The notes below the pieces were generated by a model. That model was not told where the DNA came from. It made no database searches and was given only the letters and a program-made list of their open reading frames with translations. 55,110 nt of DNA from an uncultured Lachnospiraceae bacterium (GTDB lineage: Bacteria; Bacillota; Clostridia; Lachnospirales; Lachnospiraceae): assembly GCA_910586615.1 (NCBI GenBank), contig CAJUJP010000028.1, positions 2,857-57,966 of the forward strand, read 5' to 3'. A program made the translations under genes and the position numbers. Below are positions 7,853 to 16,507 of the stretch, in pieces. Within the stretch, counting starts at the first letter, position 1. Every line of letters starts with the position of its first letter.

Positions 7853-9263
7853 GCCCGTCCTCCTTTCCCTCCGCCTGCAGTACAAAACCTGCTGCAGTAC
7901 CTTCGCCGGGTGTACTTTCAATTTCCAGCCTGCTTCCGTGCAAAGCAAGAATTTCCGTGCAGAGTGCCAGTCCAAGCCCGGCACCGTTTCTGCTGCGGGA
8001 TCTGGATTTGTCTACCATATAAAATGCCTGGGTGATCTTGGACAGCTCCTCCTCCGGAATACCGATCCCGTAATCCCTGACCGTAAACCGGTATCCTCCC
8101 GGCTCCTCACGCCCCACAACTTCGATCCTTCCCCCCTGTTCCGAAGCCTTGCAGGCATTGTCCAGCAGATTTACAAGTACGGTCTGAATCAGACTCACAT
8201 CTGCCTGCACCAGAGCCTGATCATAGGAAAAATCAAAGACCATCTCTTCATTGGGCAGAAACATGCTGCGCAAATACTCAAACAGGCTCTCCGCCTGCAC
8301 CTTCTGAACTTTCGCTCCGTCTTTCTTCGTCACAATGATATCAAGCAGACGAAGTGACATCGTTTCCAGGCGCTTTCCTTCCGTATATATGTAATTGGCA
8401 GAAAGAAGGCTTTTCTCCTCATCCAGTTTTCTGGAACGGAGCATATCCGCATATCCGATAATCGAAGTCAGCGGCGTTTTCAGCTCATGGGCAAAAGCAC
8501 CCACAAAATCTTCCCTGGCCTGTACTTCCGCTTCCAGCTGTCCGATGGTTTCCTCCAGCACCTCCGACATATGATTAAAATCCTGGGTCAGCCGGCCCAG
8601 TTCATCACTGCTGACCTGCTTTGCCCGATACCCGTAATCTCCCGCCGCCATCTCTTTGGTGGCCCGCATCAGCAGGCGGATAGGCTTGGTCAGCCTGGAC
8701 GCAATAAAGTACATGATCACAATCCCGAAAATCAACATCAAAATCATTAACCGTCTGTATACCATAAATCCCATAGCTCTTTCTTCAAATACCTGAGACA
8801 CGTCTCTGAGTGTTTCCAGGTAGAGTACTCTCCCCATGGCATTGACGCTTCTTCCTGTCTGGATATAGTACCGGTCTCCCACGCTGATCACACGATAGGA
8901 ATAAATATTCTCATCCGTCATATGTAACAGTTCATCATCTGTCTCAAAACCGTCACTGACATAGAGACTTTCTTTCTCCTCATCGGAAATTCTGATCAGA
9001 CGTCCTGTACTTTGACCGCTTATCTCAAGGTTGGAAGCAATCTGTTCCACAGAACCGTCCTGTAAAAGATCATATTTCACCGGCACATTCAGGGCTGCAG
9101 TCTCAAAAGCAAACCTGAGGATGCTGTTTTCATCCAGCGCCTGATCAATCTCTCGCGCCAGGGATGTCTCAAACACATAATTTACAAAATAATAACCGCT
9201 GACGCCCAGCGTGAGGGCTATAATGATCGTAGTCCACAGCAAAAGCTTCTGAGAAAATTTCAT
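7833..9263 (-). CDS. Sensor histidine kinase
   Basis: 476 residues from the ATG at 9263 (GGGGG, 6-nt spacer); upstream in-frame starts lack a site. Two membrane segments (about 8-28 and 170-190) flank an extracellular sensor. A HAMP domain follows (RLTKPIRLLMRATKEMAAGDYGYRA), then the phosphoacceptor helix FVGAFAHELKTPLTSIIGY and the ATPase boxes LLDNACKAS, DYGIGIPEE and GAGLGLAL. It is the cognate kinase of the regulator just upstream. A hairpin repeat (9280-9319) sits directly before its ribosome site and might adjust the kinase:regulator ratio (inference). The signal is unknown. Confidence 0.92.
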   Translation of the reverse strand: MKFSQKLLLWTTIIIALTLGVSGYYFVNYVFETSLAREIDQALDENSILRFAFETAALNVPVKYDLLQDGSVEQIASNLEISGQSTGRLIRISDEEKESLYVSDGFETDDELLHMTDENIYSYRVISVGDRYYIQTGRSVNAMGRVLYLETLRDVSQVFEERAMGFMVYRRLMILMLIFGIVIMYFIASRLTKPIRLLMRATKEMAAGDYGYRAKQVSSDELGRLTQDFNHMSEVLEETIGQLEAEVQAREDFVGAFAHELKTPLTSIIGYADMLRSRKLDEEKSLLSANYIYTEGKRLETMSLRLLDIIVTKKDGAKVQKVQAESLFEYLRSMFLPNEEMVFDFSYDQALVQADVSLIQTVLVNLLDNACKASEQGGRIEVVGREEPGGYRFTVRDYGIGIPEEELSKITQAFYMVDKSRSRSRNGAGLGLALCTEILALHGSRLEIESTPGEGTAAGFVLQAEGKEDGHEEIDS

Positions 9264-9279
9264 AAGATTCCCCCATGTA

Positions 9280-9319
9280 TATCGCAAGCCTGCCTGCGAT
9301 ACTGCTTAAATAAAAAATA
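9280..9319 (-). repeat. Palindromic intergenic repeat, copy 2
   Basis: On the - strand TATCGCAGGC-AG-GCTTGCGATA folds with one G:T pair, preceded by TTTTTATTTAAGCAG. It shares its core with the copy at 5079-5116. It lies between the response regulator and kinase genes, about 17 nt before the kinase ATG. Confidence 0.7.
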
Positions 9320-9359
9320 AGAAATGCTCCAAAGCCGCAAATAATCCCTTTAAACCCGC

Positions 9360-10013
9360 TTATATCTCCAACCGGTATCCGACCTTATATACAGCCACCA
9401 GATTTTTCTCCCATCCCAGCTTTTTTCTGAGCCGCTGTACATGAAGGTCCAGTGTCCTGCTGTTGGCATAATATTCATCATCCCATACTTTTTCGTACAG
9501 ATTTTCCCTGAAAAGCGCCACATTTCTGTTTTCTGCAAAAAGCATCAGCAAGTCGAATTCCTTACTGGTCAGAGATACCGGATTTGCTCCTCTGGTCACC
9601 CGTCTGGCCTCAATATCAATCTTGATCTCGCCCACCGTAATCTGCTTTTCTGTCTTGTTATATCTGCGCAGAACCGCCTCCACCCTGGCCAAAAGCTCTG
9701 TCACGTCAAAGGGTTTGATCAGATAGTCATCCGCCCCCAGTTTCAGTCCCTTTACCCGGTCTCTCACCTCATGTTTTGCAGAGATAAAGATCACAGGCAC
9801 CTTATAAGGTTTGATATATTCCATCACATCATAGCCGTCCGCACCCGGAAGCATGATGTCCAGAAGCACCAGGTCAAAATTGTTTTTTTCCACCTCATCA
9901 ATAGCCGCCAGTCCATCCTGAACCGCCACACAGGAGTAGCCTGCCGCCGACAGGTTCATGTCGATCAAATCACAGATCGGCTTTTCATCATCTACAATCA
10001 GTATTTTTATCAT
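9360..10013 (-). CDS. OmpR/PhoB-family response regulator
   Basis: 217 residues. The receiver domain (1-120) has the acidic pair in LIVDDEK, the phosphoacceptor Asp in LLDIMLPG, the Thr/Ser position in FISAK and Lys in LIKPFD. The winged-helix output domain is at about 130-217 (SLTSKEFDLLMLFAENRN, RTLDLHVQRLRKKL). The start ATG at 10013 overlaps the stop of the upstream VCBS gene (ATGA), which implies translational coupling. Regulators of this type bind tandem 11-bp repeats; the array at 6907-6990 is a candidate target by spacing only. Confidence 0.95.
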   Translation of the reverse strand: MIKILIVDDEKPICDLIDMNLSAAGYSCVAVQDGLAAIDEVEKNNFDLVLLDIMLPGADGYDVMEYIKPYKVPVIFISAKHEVRDRVKGLKLGADDYLIKPFDVTELLARVEAVLRRYNKTEKQITVGEIKIDIEARRVTRGANPVSLTSKEFDLLMLFAENRNVALFRENLYEKVWDDEYYANSRTLDLHVQRLRKKLGWEKNLVAVYKVGYRLEI

Positions 10014-11197
10014 GTCTCCGGACTCCATCCCCAATAGGCTCTTGCCTTCTCAACAAGCCCCGCCACCGTATCCTCATCGGTGCAGAAAACCTTTTTCTTC
10101 ACTTCCGTATCTGTCTCAAATCCGCTGGTGCGCTGGTAATAGATGGCATAATCGCTTTTTGTCAGCAGTTCATTATCTTTTCCCGCATAGCTGTACCGCG
10201 CAAGCACCAGAATGTCCTTCATGCCATCCCCGTCAATGTCCCTGCAGGTAATGCCCTTTAACGCATACAGATTATCGAAGTCTCCCATAGGCTGGAAGCT
10301 CCACACAATGTTACCCTGTTCATTGATCAGATAGATCATAAAGGTGGAAAATTCCGCCATCGTATAACTGCCCGGCATCACCTCAAGATATCCCAGCTTC
10401 TCAAACTGTCTGGAATAATCCTGCTCGGCAGTGATCACAAAGCCATGCCTGAGAAGTTCTGCTTTCGTCGATGCGGTGTAGAGAAACTCGGTAGAATAAC
10501 CATCTCTCACATAGGCAATGATACTCTCTGCACTCTTATTCATGCCGAATCTGTTGATCTTATCCGAAATCCTGTAATCCCGGTAGAATCCCTCGCTGCT
10601 TTGAAACAGCACATCTCCGACTTTATAAGTCTTACCCGCATAAGTCCCTGTCCTGTTTCTGCAATCGGTGATCAGCACGATATCCATCCTGCCATCCCTG
10701 TTCAGATCCTGAAAAGACACGGCTGAAATCCCCACCACCGGCTGTTCCAGACTGCCCGGACGCCGGTTGTTTGCAGCCAGCTGATCCGTCCGGTAAATTA
10801 TGGTGCCGTCCTCCTCTGCAAAAAACAGTACAAGCCGGTGAAGCTGTTTCTCCATGGCAGGCACCAGATAGATACTAGCGGTCGATTCCGTTTCCTCCAT
10901 CGGAAAGATCTGATCCTCAATGACAGAAAAACCGTTGGCGTTAATATCACGACGTTTCTCAACGGCATTTAATCTGGCAAGATAATCCTCATAGTCCGCA
11001 AGAAGCCTGCTGTCTGCTTCTGTATTTTCCTGCCCCTCGGCTGCCACACCGGCTGTCTGCTCCGTTTCTCCCGCCTCTGCTGTATTCGAGGTTTCCGCAA
11101 ACAGCAGCATGATTACGCCAAACACTATAAACTTTTTTAACACCTTCATCTTACGCAATTCATACACCAGCTTTTCTTTTGAATCAGTCTGTTCCAT
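10010..11197 (-). CDS. Secreted VCBS/FG-GAP repeat protein
   Basis: 395 residues. There is a signal or anchor near the N-terminus (KKFIVFGVIMLLFAE), an acidic linker, then a beta-propeller-like body with two clear calcium-loop motifs: DLNRDGRMDIVLITD and DIDGDGMKDILVL. It is the first gene of the operon VCBS protein, response regulator, kinase, membrane protein, and is coupled to the regulator by a 4-bp overlap. It may be an extracellular partner or target of the sensor (inference). The ATG at 11197 lacks a strong ribosome site; an in-frame ATG 48 nt later is possible. Confidence 0.7.
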   Translation of the reverse strand: MEQTDSKEKLVYELRKMKVLKKFIVFGVIMLLFAETSNTAEAGETEQTAGVAAEGQENTEADSRLLADYEDYLARLNAVEKRRDINANGFSVIEDQIFPMEETESTASIYLVPAMEKQLHRLVLFFAEEDGTIIYRTDQLAANNRRPGSLEQPVVGISAVSFQDLNRDGRMDIVLITDCRNRTGTYAGKTYKVGDVLFQSSEGFYRDYRISDKINRFGMNKSAESIIAYVRDGYSTEFLYTASTKAELLRHGFVITAEQDYSRQFEKLGYLEVMPGSYTMAEFSTFMIYLINEQGNIVWSFQPMGDFDNLYALKGITCRDIDGDGMKDILVLARYSYAGKDNELLTKSDYAIYYQRTSGFETDTEVKKKVFCTDEDTVAGLVEKARAYWGWSPET

Positions 11198-11299
11198 GGT
11201 CAGGTCAACGAATGACTTCTTTTTTCCGTTTCTTCCTTTGTTCCCTTGTCATTGTGGATCAAACAGTTCCGTTCTTTCCACCCCTTATGCAGCGTTCAT

Positions 11300-12751
11300 C
11301 TACACATTAATCTCCGCCTTCACGCCCAGCAGTTCTTTGTTTTCCACCAGAATGGGCTTCACGATCTCCTCCAGGAACTTTTCTACCTGAACAGGCGCCC
11401 GGCCGACATATCTGGACGGATCCATGGTATCTGACAGATTCTCCTCAGTCATATGAAAGGCCGGATCTGCAGCAATCAGCGAAAGCAGGTTGTTCTCCTT
11501 CCCTTCCCGCTTCACATTGGCTCCCGCTTCCATGGACAGTTCCCTGATCTTCTCATGCAGTTCCTGACGGTTGCCGCCCATCTTCACGGCATCCATCATG
11601 ATATTTTCTGTTGCCATAAAGGGCAGCTCACTCATCAAACGCTTCGTGATGACTTTATCATACACTACCAGCCCGTCCACCACATTCAGGCACAGATCCA
11701 GTATCCCGTCAACGGCCAGAAAAGCCTCCGGAATAGAAAGACGCTTGTTGGCAGAATCATCCAGTGTCCGCTCAAACCACTGTGTCGCGGAAGTAATCGC
11801 CGGATTCAACGCATCGATCATCACATATCTGGCAAGAGATGCGATACGCTCGCTTCTCATCGGATTTCTCTTGTATGCCATGGCTGAAGAACCGATCTGG
11901 CTCTTCTCAAAAGGCTCTTCCACTTCTTTCAAATGCTGTAACAGCCTGATATCATTAGACATCTTGTGCGCCGAAGCCGCAATACCTGCCAGAATATTAC
12001 AAACCCGCGTATCTATCTTGCGGGAATAAGTCTGTCCGGATACCGGATAGCACTTTTTGAATCCCATCTTGGCGGCGATCATCGGATCAATTTTGTCGAT
12101 GGTCTCCTGATCTCCGTCAAACAGTTCCAGAAATGAAGCCTGTGTACCCGTCGTTCCCTTGGACCCTAACAATTTCATGGTAGAGAGCACATAATCCAGA
12201 TCTTCCAGATCCAGACAAAATTCCTGCGTCCATAGTGTTGCTCTTTTTCCTACAGTTGTGGGCTGTGCCGGCTGAAAATGTGTAAAAGCAAGTGTCGGAA
12301 GCTCCTTATACCGCTCCGCAAACCCGGCCAGTTCCGCAATCACATTCACCAGCTTTTTCCTGACTAATTTCAGCGCTTCCGTCATTACGATAATATCCGT
12401 ATTATCACCCACGTAACAGGATGTAGCTCCTAAATGAATGATCCCCGCCGCCTTGGGACATTGCTGCCCGTAGGCATAGACATGACTCATCACATCATGA
12501 CGCACTTCCTTCTCCCGCGCCTTTGCAACCTCGTAGTTAATATCCTCTGCATGAGCTTTCAGCTCATCGATCTGCTCCTGCGTGATCACAGGCTGCCCGT
12601 TCTGGCAAAGCCCCAGCTCCATCTCTGTCTCCGCCAGGGCAATCCACAGCTTCCTCCATGTCCTGAATTTCATATCAGGCGAAAAGATATACTGCATCTC
12701 TTTGCTGGCATAGCGCTCCGATAAAGGACTTACATACCTGTCTGTACTCAT
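11300..12751 (-). CDS. purB: Adenylosuccinate lyase
   Basis: 483 residues from the ATG at 12751 (AGGAG, 7-nt spacer). It has the fumarase/aspartase superfamily signature GSSAMAYKRNPM with its catalytic Ser loop, HLGATSCYVGDN, and THFQPAQPTTVGKRA with the general acid/base His. It releases fumarate from SAICAR and from adenylosuccinate, two steps of purine synthesis. Length and motifs are those of a complete, functional enzyme. It is monocistronic, with its own good sigma-A promoter upstream. Confidence 0.96.
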   Translation of the reverse strand: MSTDRYVSPLSERYASKEMQYIFSPDMKFRTWRKLWIALAETEMELGLCQNGQPVITQEQIDELKAHAEDINYEVAKAREKEVRHDVMSHVYAYGQQCPKAAGIIHLGATSCYVGDNTDIIVMTEALKLVRKKLVNVIAELAGFAERYKELPTLAFTHFQPAQPTTVGKRATLWTQEFCLDLEDLDYVLSTMKLLGSKGTTGTQASFLELFDGDQETIDKIDPMIAAKMGFKKCYPVSGQTYSRKIDTRVCNILAGIAASAHKMSNDIRLLQHLKEVEEPFEKSQIGSSAMAYKRNPMRSERIASLARYVMIDALNPAITSATQWFERTLDDSANKRLSIPEAFLAVDGILDLCLNVVDGLVVYDKVITKRLMSELPFMATENIMMDAVKMGGNRQELHEKIRELSMEAGANVKREGKENNLLSLIAADPAFHMTEENLSDTMDPSRYVGRAPVQVEKFLEEIVKPILVENKELLGVKAEINV

Positions 12752-12787
12752 AGTTTTTCTCCTGTTCTTCTGACTGTTTTTCTTTTT

Positions 12788-12816
12788 ATTATGTGCATGG
12801 CCGCAAATAATGTCAA
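12788..12816 (-). promoter_or_regulatory. Sigma-A promoter of purB
   Basis: On the - strand TTGACA (12811-12816), a 17-bp spacer and CATAAT (12788-12793). It lies about 37 bp before the purB ATG. No riboswitch-like structure is visible in the short leader. Confidence 0.75.
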
Positions 12817-12897
12817 TCAAATGCATAAAAATGTTTTTCAGTAACCCGCAAAATCACATATAAAACGCCTTGATCTGCGAGGCAGTACAGGGCGGAA

Positions 12898-13434
12898 TCA
12901 TGGATGTTCTTTTACATATTGAAGAAACTCCGGCGTTTTTGACCAGTATTTGATGCCCCAGTTTTCAAAGTTCCATTCATCCATATAGTCGTTACACTCG
13001 AAATCAATATAATAGATGTCTTCATCCTGCACCACAAAATTTGTCGGAAAATAATCTATATTCGTGTTTGCTTCATAAAGCAATGCACACATATCCTGCA
13101 CCTGACCGATATAGGCAGTGTTCATCCGGTCCTGCAAAATCAATTCATAAATGGTATGACCATCGATAAATTCCTTCAAAATACGCTCATTTTCCGTATC
13201 AACATCAATCATAAGCGGAATTCTGATTCCTATTTTCTTTAACCGGTTATAATCGCATATCTCTGCTTCAATCTTATTTCCAAATTGATAATAGTCACAG
13301 GGTTCGTGATGTATTTGTTTCAGAACATATTTTTTCGTTCCGTCCGTTGCAAGGTAAGAATAGCCGCCCTTTCCCTTCCCCAGCAGTTTTAATATTGTAT
13401 ATTCCTTTCCGTTTACGTGCATTCTGTCTTCCAT
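12898..13434 (-). CDS. Small protein-kinase-like (APH/RIO-type) protein
   Basis: 178 residues from the ATG at 13434 (GGAG, 6-nt spacer). A glycine-rich loop (LLGKGKGGYSYLA), an ATP-anchoring Lys (YVLKQI), a catalytic-loop-like NIDYFPTN (the Asp and Asn of HxD-x4-N are present, but His is Asn) and IDFECND in place of DFG. This is a compact kinase fold, close to aminoglycoside phosphotransferase and RIO/lipopolysaccharide kinases, with a minimal C-lobe. The substrate is unknown. It lies alone between purB and the Rpn-type gene. The key residues suggest activity. Confidence 0.6.
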   Translation of the reverse strand: MEDRMHVNGKEYTILKLLGKGKGGYSYLATDGTKKYVLKQIHHEPCDYYQFGNKIEAEICDYNRLKKIGIRIPLMIDVDTENERILKEFIDGHTIYELILQDRMNTAYIGQVQDMCALLYEANTNIDYFPTNFVVQDEDIYYIDFECNDYMDEWNFENWGIKYWSKTPEFLQYVKEHP

Positions 13435-13513
13435 AATTAACTCCATTTTTCTTCAGCAGTTCCCCGGCTCCGGATCAAATTGTCAATTGCTCAAGCCAGC
13501 CGTCAAAATGATT

Positions 13514-14713
13514 TCAATCCAGTTCAAACTGACGGTACAATATTTCCCTATACACCGTATCGGTAACCGCCCTGGCCAGATCATCCGTCCGGGCAGCCTT
13601 CAGAAGAACCTGCGTGAGCCGGGCAAAACGTGCTTCACCTTTTGTGCACCCCTCTGTAAATCCAACTTTACGTCCTTCCGCACGTCCCTCTGCATGTCCT
13701 TCCGCACGTCCCTCTGCATGTCCTTCTGCATGTCCTTCTGCACGTCCTTCTGCACGTCCCTCCGCGTGTCCTTCCGCCCAGCCCTCTTCCCTTGCCTTTT
13801 TCCTTTCAGCAGGTATATCAACAGACTTAAAATGCTCAAATAAAACTGCCATTTTACGCTCCTTTACCTGTTCCGTAAACTCCTCCACCTCATCTTCCGG
13901 AAGGTTCAGCTGCCGCAGCATGACCGACGTTACTTTCGCTACGATATCAAGAATCTCTTCTGTGGAATGTTCCGACAGGTTTTTCAAATAATCATCGGGT
14001 AGATTCAGTTCCTGGAATTCTGCTATGCTTTGCAGCCGGTTGATCAGCATCACCAGCGATAATTCATCGTTTTTCTCCACTAATTGTCCAATACTGTAAG
14101 AATTTAATGCAACCAGTTTATAGAAAAAATTAGGCGTAAAAGGTTCAAATGCCTTATCAAATAAAATACGCTCCTGTAGACTGCAGGCCGCAGTCCACTT
14201 ACCGCTTCCTTCATAATATACGATCGGAAGGATGGGTGGATATTTGAACCCTTTGGTTCTGCTGATACCTTTCTTCTGCCGCTCCATCTCTTTTTCATAG
14301 TCTTCCCATATATAGACCATATAGCGCAGCATCTGCATACTCACATTATAATCGACTTTGGTCTTATGTTCAATAAGAGATACAAAAAACAATGTATTAT
14401 TTCCTGCCAGTTTTATACGTTTTACCGTATCCGAATTTCTTTCTTCGGTAAACATGGGCACATATCTTTCTGTGACATCTTCGATATCCTCCGCCCTCAC
14501 ATTTTTCAAAAGCGGTATATCTATGTAATTTCTCAGGAACTGGCAGCACAGTTCCGCATTGCCGAAGATCAGCTTACTGCTGCTGTCACGGGACCGGCTG
14601 TTGAAAATCCGGGATTTCTGTTTTCGTGCAGGACTGTGACCGGCCGCCTGCCGTGCGTCCTGCTGCAATACTGTCTTTGCAGGTACTATGTCCCTGTGTT
14701 TTGATTCTGCCAT
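13514..14713 (-). CDS. Rpn-family putative nuclease/transposase with tetrapeptide repeats
   Basis: 399 residues from the ATG at 14713 (AGGAG, 7-nt spacer). Residues about 45-250 match the Rpn/Transposase_31 family as I know it: KLIFGNAELCCQFLRNYI, FFVSLIEHKTKVDYNVSMQMLRYMVYIWEDY (the E-x-K of a PD-(D/E)xK nuclease) and PPILPIVYYEG. A Glu/Lys-rich region leads to a run of AEGH/AEGR tetrapeptides, then a basic tail. E. coli RpnA-E are recombination-promoting DNases; in Clostridia many paralogues exist and their role is open. The promoter is about 285 bp upstream, leaving a long leader. Confidence 0.8.
   Translation of the reverse strand: MAESKHRDIVPAKTVLQQDARQAAGHSPARKQKSRIFNSRSRDSSSKLIFGNAELCCQFLRNYIDIPLLKNVRAEDIEDVTERYVPMFTEERNSDTVKRIKLAGNNTLFFVSLIEHKTKVDYNVSMQMLRYMVYIWEDYEKEMERQKKGISRTKGFKYPPILPIVYYEGSGKWTAACSLQERILFDKAFEPFTPNFFYKLVALNSYSIGQLVEKNDELSLVMLINRLQSIAEFQELNLPDDYLKNLSEHSTEEILDIVAKVTSVMLRQLNLPEDEVEEFTEQVKERKMAVLFEHFKSVDIPAERKKAREEGWAEGHAEGRAEGRAEGHAEGHAEGRAEGHAEGRAEGRKVGFTEGCTKGEARFARLTQVLLKAARTDDLARAVTDTVYREILYRQFELD
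13671..13791 (-). repeat. 12-bp tandem repeat encoding EGHA/EGRA tetrapeptides
   Basis: About eight to nine copies of a 12-bp unit, TCC(T/G)(T/C)CTGCA(T/C)G-like on the + strand, alternate between His and Arg codons. Units are multiples of 3, so copy-number change alters only the length of the C-terminal helix and never the frame. Confidence 0.85.
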
Positions 14714-14997
14714 AAGGAGTCTCCTTTCGATGTGGACAGCGGCAGAGCGAGTCGATGATAAAGATATGATGTAAGACTTGAGTCCGATCCTCTGAACTTC
14801 CGTCAGACAACATCGCGGGCCCATCGCCCGTCTCACTGCACACGGAAAGTAACAGCATGGATCAAAAAAGAATGAGATCTTCTGTCTGCCGGATTCAATT
14901 GTTAACGGGTTATACAGCCTGTATCAGAAAATACAGCCGCTATTCCTGACGGAATATTTGACGCACAGCAGAGATGTTTTCCTGTGCGATGTAGTTT

Positions 14998-15026
14998 ATT
15001 ATAGACCAGATAAAAAAATTATGCAA
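14998..15026 (-). promoter_or_regulatory. Sigma-A promoter with a long leader for the Rpn-type gene
   Basis: On the - strand TTGCAT (15021-15026), a 17-bp spacer and TATAAT (14998-15003). The transcript would run about 280 nt before the ATG at 14713. The leader (14714-14990) has small hairpins such as CTGTAT/ATACAG but no riboswitch I recognise. The stretch 15030-15213 holds a GC-rich inverted repeat at about 15062-15090 and no gene. Confidence 0.65.
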
Positions 15027-15213
15027 GAAAAATTTATATTGACTTTTACTTAATGATCTATCCGGTGAGATCGTAACGATCCCACCCGGTTTATTTGATA
15101 ATCATTACTTTTCTGTCTGCGCCGCACACAGAAATCGTACCCTGCGCAATTCTACCCGCAAGGCAATGTCAGGTGGACCTGTAACCTTCGGATACCTCCG
15201 CCTGCGGATTCCC

Positions 15214-16398
15214 TTAATTTGTAAATTTCTTCTCGTACTCTTCCACCGATGCCATGACCTCCTTGGCATACTGCGGATATTTCTCCACCAGTTCCTTAAT
15301 TTCCTTCTGGGAGCCGCCTGCTACCACCTCTTTGTTATAATCCATCCGGCGGCGCAGTGACTGCCTTCTGATAATCAGATTGTGCCTGATCTCCACCATT
15401 TCCTTATGATCCAGGATCGCCTCCGTCTGATGGAGCCAGATGGCCGGATCCTTGATCTGATAGCATTTCAGAATCTGCAGCAGTTCCTGCTGGTTATAGT
15501 CCAGATCCAGTTCCGCCTTGCGAAGCTTTTCCCGTTCTGCCTTTTCAATCTGATAGTTCTCCCATGCATCCATAAGCTCTTTCGCGCTGGACACACCATA
15601 TTTCAGGTAAAGATAATCCAGCAGATTGGTATTATTCACGTAACGGATCTTCACCTTATTCTGTAAAAGTATGATCTTATTGATTCCTGTCTCCACACGA
15701 TGCAGTTCCTTTCTGGCATCCACATGCTTTACATAGATCACCGTGATCGCCAGCGCTGCTGCCGCCGCCGTCACCAGATATCCCGCCTTCGTATCCATAT
15801 CCAGGAAAAACTGCAAAAGAAGCAGCAGTAAAATGCAAAGTCCAAGCGCCACCACACAGATCACTGCCATGCCTCTGGTATCCGAAATAATGCCCATCAC
15901 CTCATTCTTGCGGTACTGATAAGCGTGCCTCTCGCCGTCCAGCCGGCTTAGATCCTGTCTGATCAGATTCTGATACTCCTCAGCCTCCGTCAGCTTCTGA
16001 AATCCCTCTTCCACATCCTCGGTCATCCGTTCCATCTGCTGGTACTTTTCATCCGTAATCCGATGTGGGCGCTCCATAAAGCTGGCCTTGCTGTCCTGCA
16101 GAAGAGACACCCGCTTTGCACATTCCTTGAGCTGATCGCTCTCCTCCGGCGGAAGTGCCTCGATCTCTTCCATATCTTTCAGATACGAGGTTACCATATC
16201 ATACTCGAAGGTCAGATTCTCCAGTTCTCTCGTGGCTTCTGCCATCCGTTCCAGACAGTTTCTGACATAGTCGTCCCTCTGCTCTTTATTGTTGTAATCG
16301 ATCTGGGGGACAGCCTCCTCTGCCTCCCATTCCTCGTCAAAATATTCCTCTGTTTCATTTCGTTTGAACCGCGCGATTAAATTTTTAAACCAGCCCAT
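15214..16398 (-). CDS. Membrane-anchored coiled-coil protein of the DUF5716/DUF5717-like operon
   Basis: 394 residues from the ATG at 16398 (GGGAGAAGAAT site). A short amphipathic start (MGWFKNLIARFKRNE) and an acidic stretch lead into long heptad-rich helices (about 45-185). Two adjacent membrane segments follow (about 190-215 AVICVVALGLCILLLLLLQF and 222-240), then a second charged coiled coil to the C-terminus. No enzyme motif is present. This is the last gene of a four-gene leftward operon (22428 to 15214). It probably tethers the complex to the membrane (inference). I do not recognise a named family. Confidence 0.7.
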   Translation of the reverse strand: MGWFKNLIARFKRNETEEYFDEEWEAEEAVPQIDYNNKEQRDDYVRNCLERMAEATRELENLTFEYDMVTSYLKDMEEIEALPPEESDQLKECAKRVSLLQDSKASFMERPHRITDEKYQQMERMTEDVEEGFQKLTEAEEYQNLIRQDLSRLDGERHAYQYRKNEVMGIISDTRGMAVICVVALGLCILLLLLLQFFLDMDTKAGYLVTAAAAALAITVIYVKHVDARKELHRVETGINKIILLQNKVKIRYVNNTNLLDYLYLKYGVSSAKELMDAWENYQIEKAEREKLRKAELDLDYNQQELLQILKCYQIKDPAIWLHQTEAILDHKEMVEIRHNLIIRRQSLRRRMDYNKEVVAGGSQKEIKELVEKYPQYAKEVMASVEEYEKKFTN

Positions 16399-16507
16399 AT
16401 TCTTCTCCCGCTTCTGTTTACGCCCGCCGGCACCGCTGCATGATGCTGCTGTCAGACCAAATGGTCCGCCTTCCGGCATTTTGTACAAATTACAGTTTCC
16501 TCATTTC

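Noticed and set aside
13614..13991. Long + strand frame rich in Ser/Ala/Cys/Pro opposite the Rpn-type gene
   Set aside because: It is the antisense reading of the 12-bp repeat; the - strand frame has the domain, the ribosome site and the promoter.
14714..14990. Known riboswitch in the Rpn-type gene leader
   Set aside because: I compared it by eye with common aptamer cores (SAM, TPP, FMN, purine, lysine, cyclic-di-GMP) and saw no match; only minor hairpins occur.
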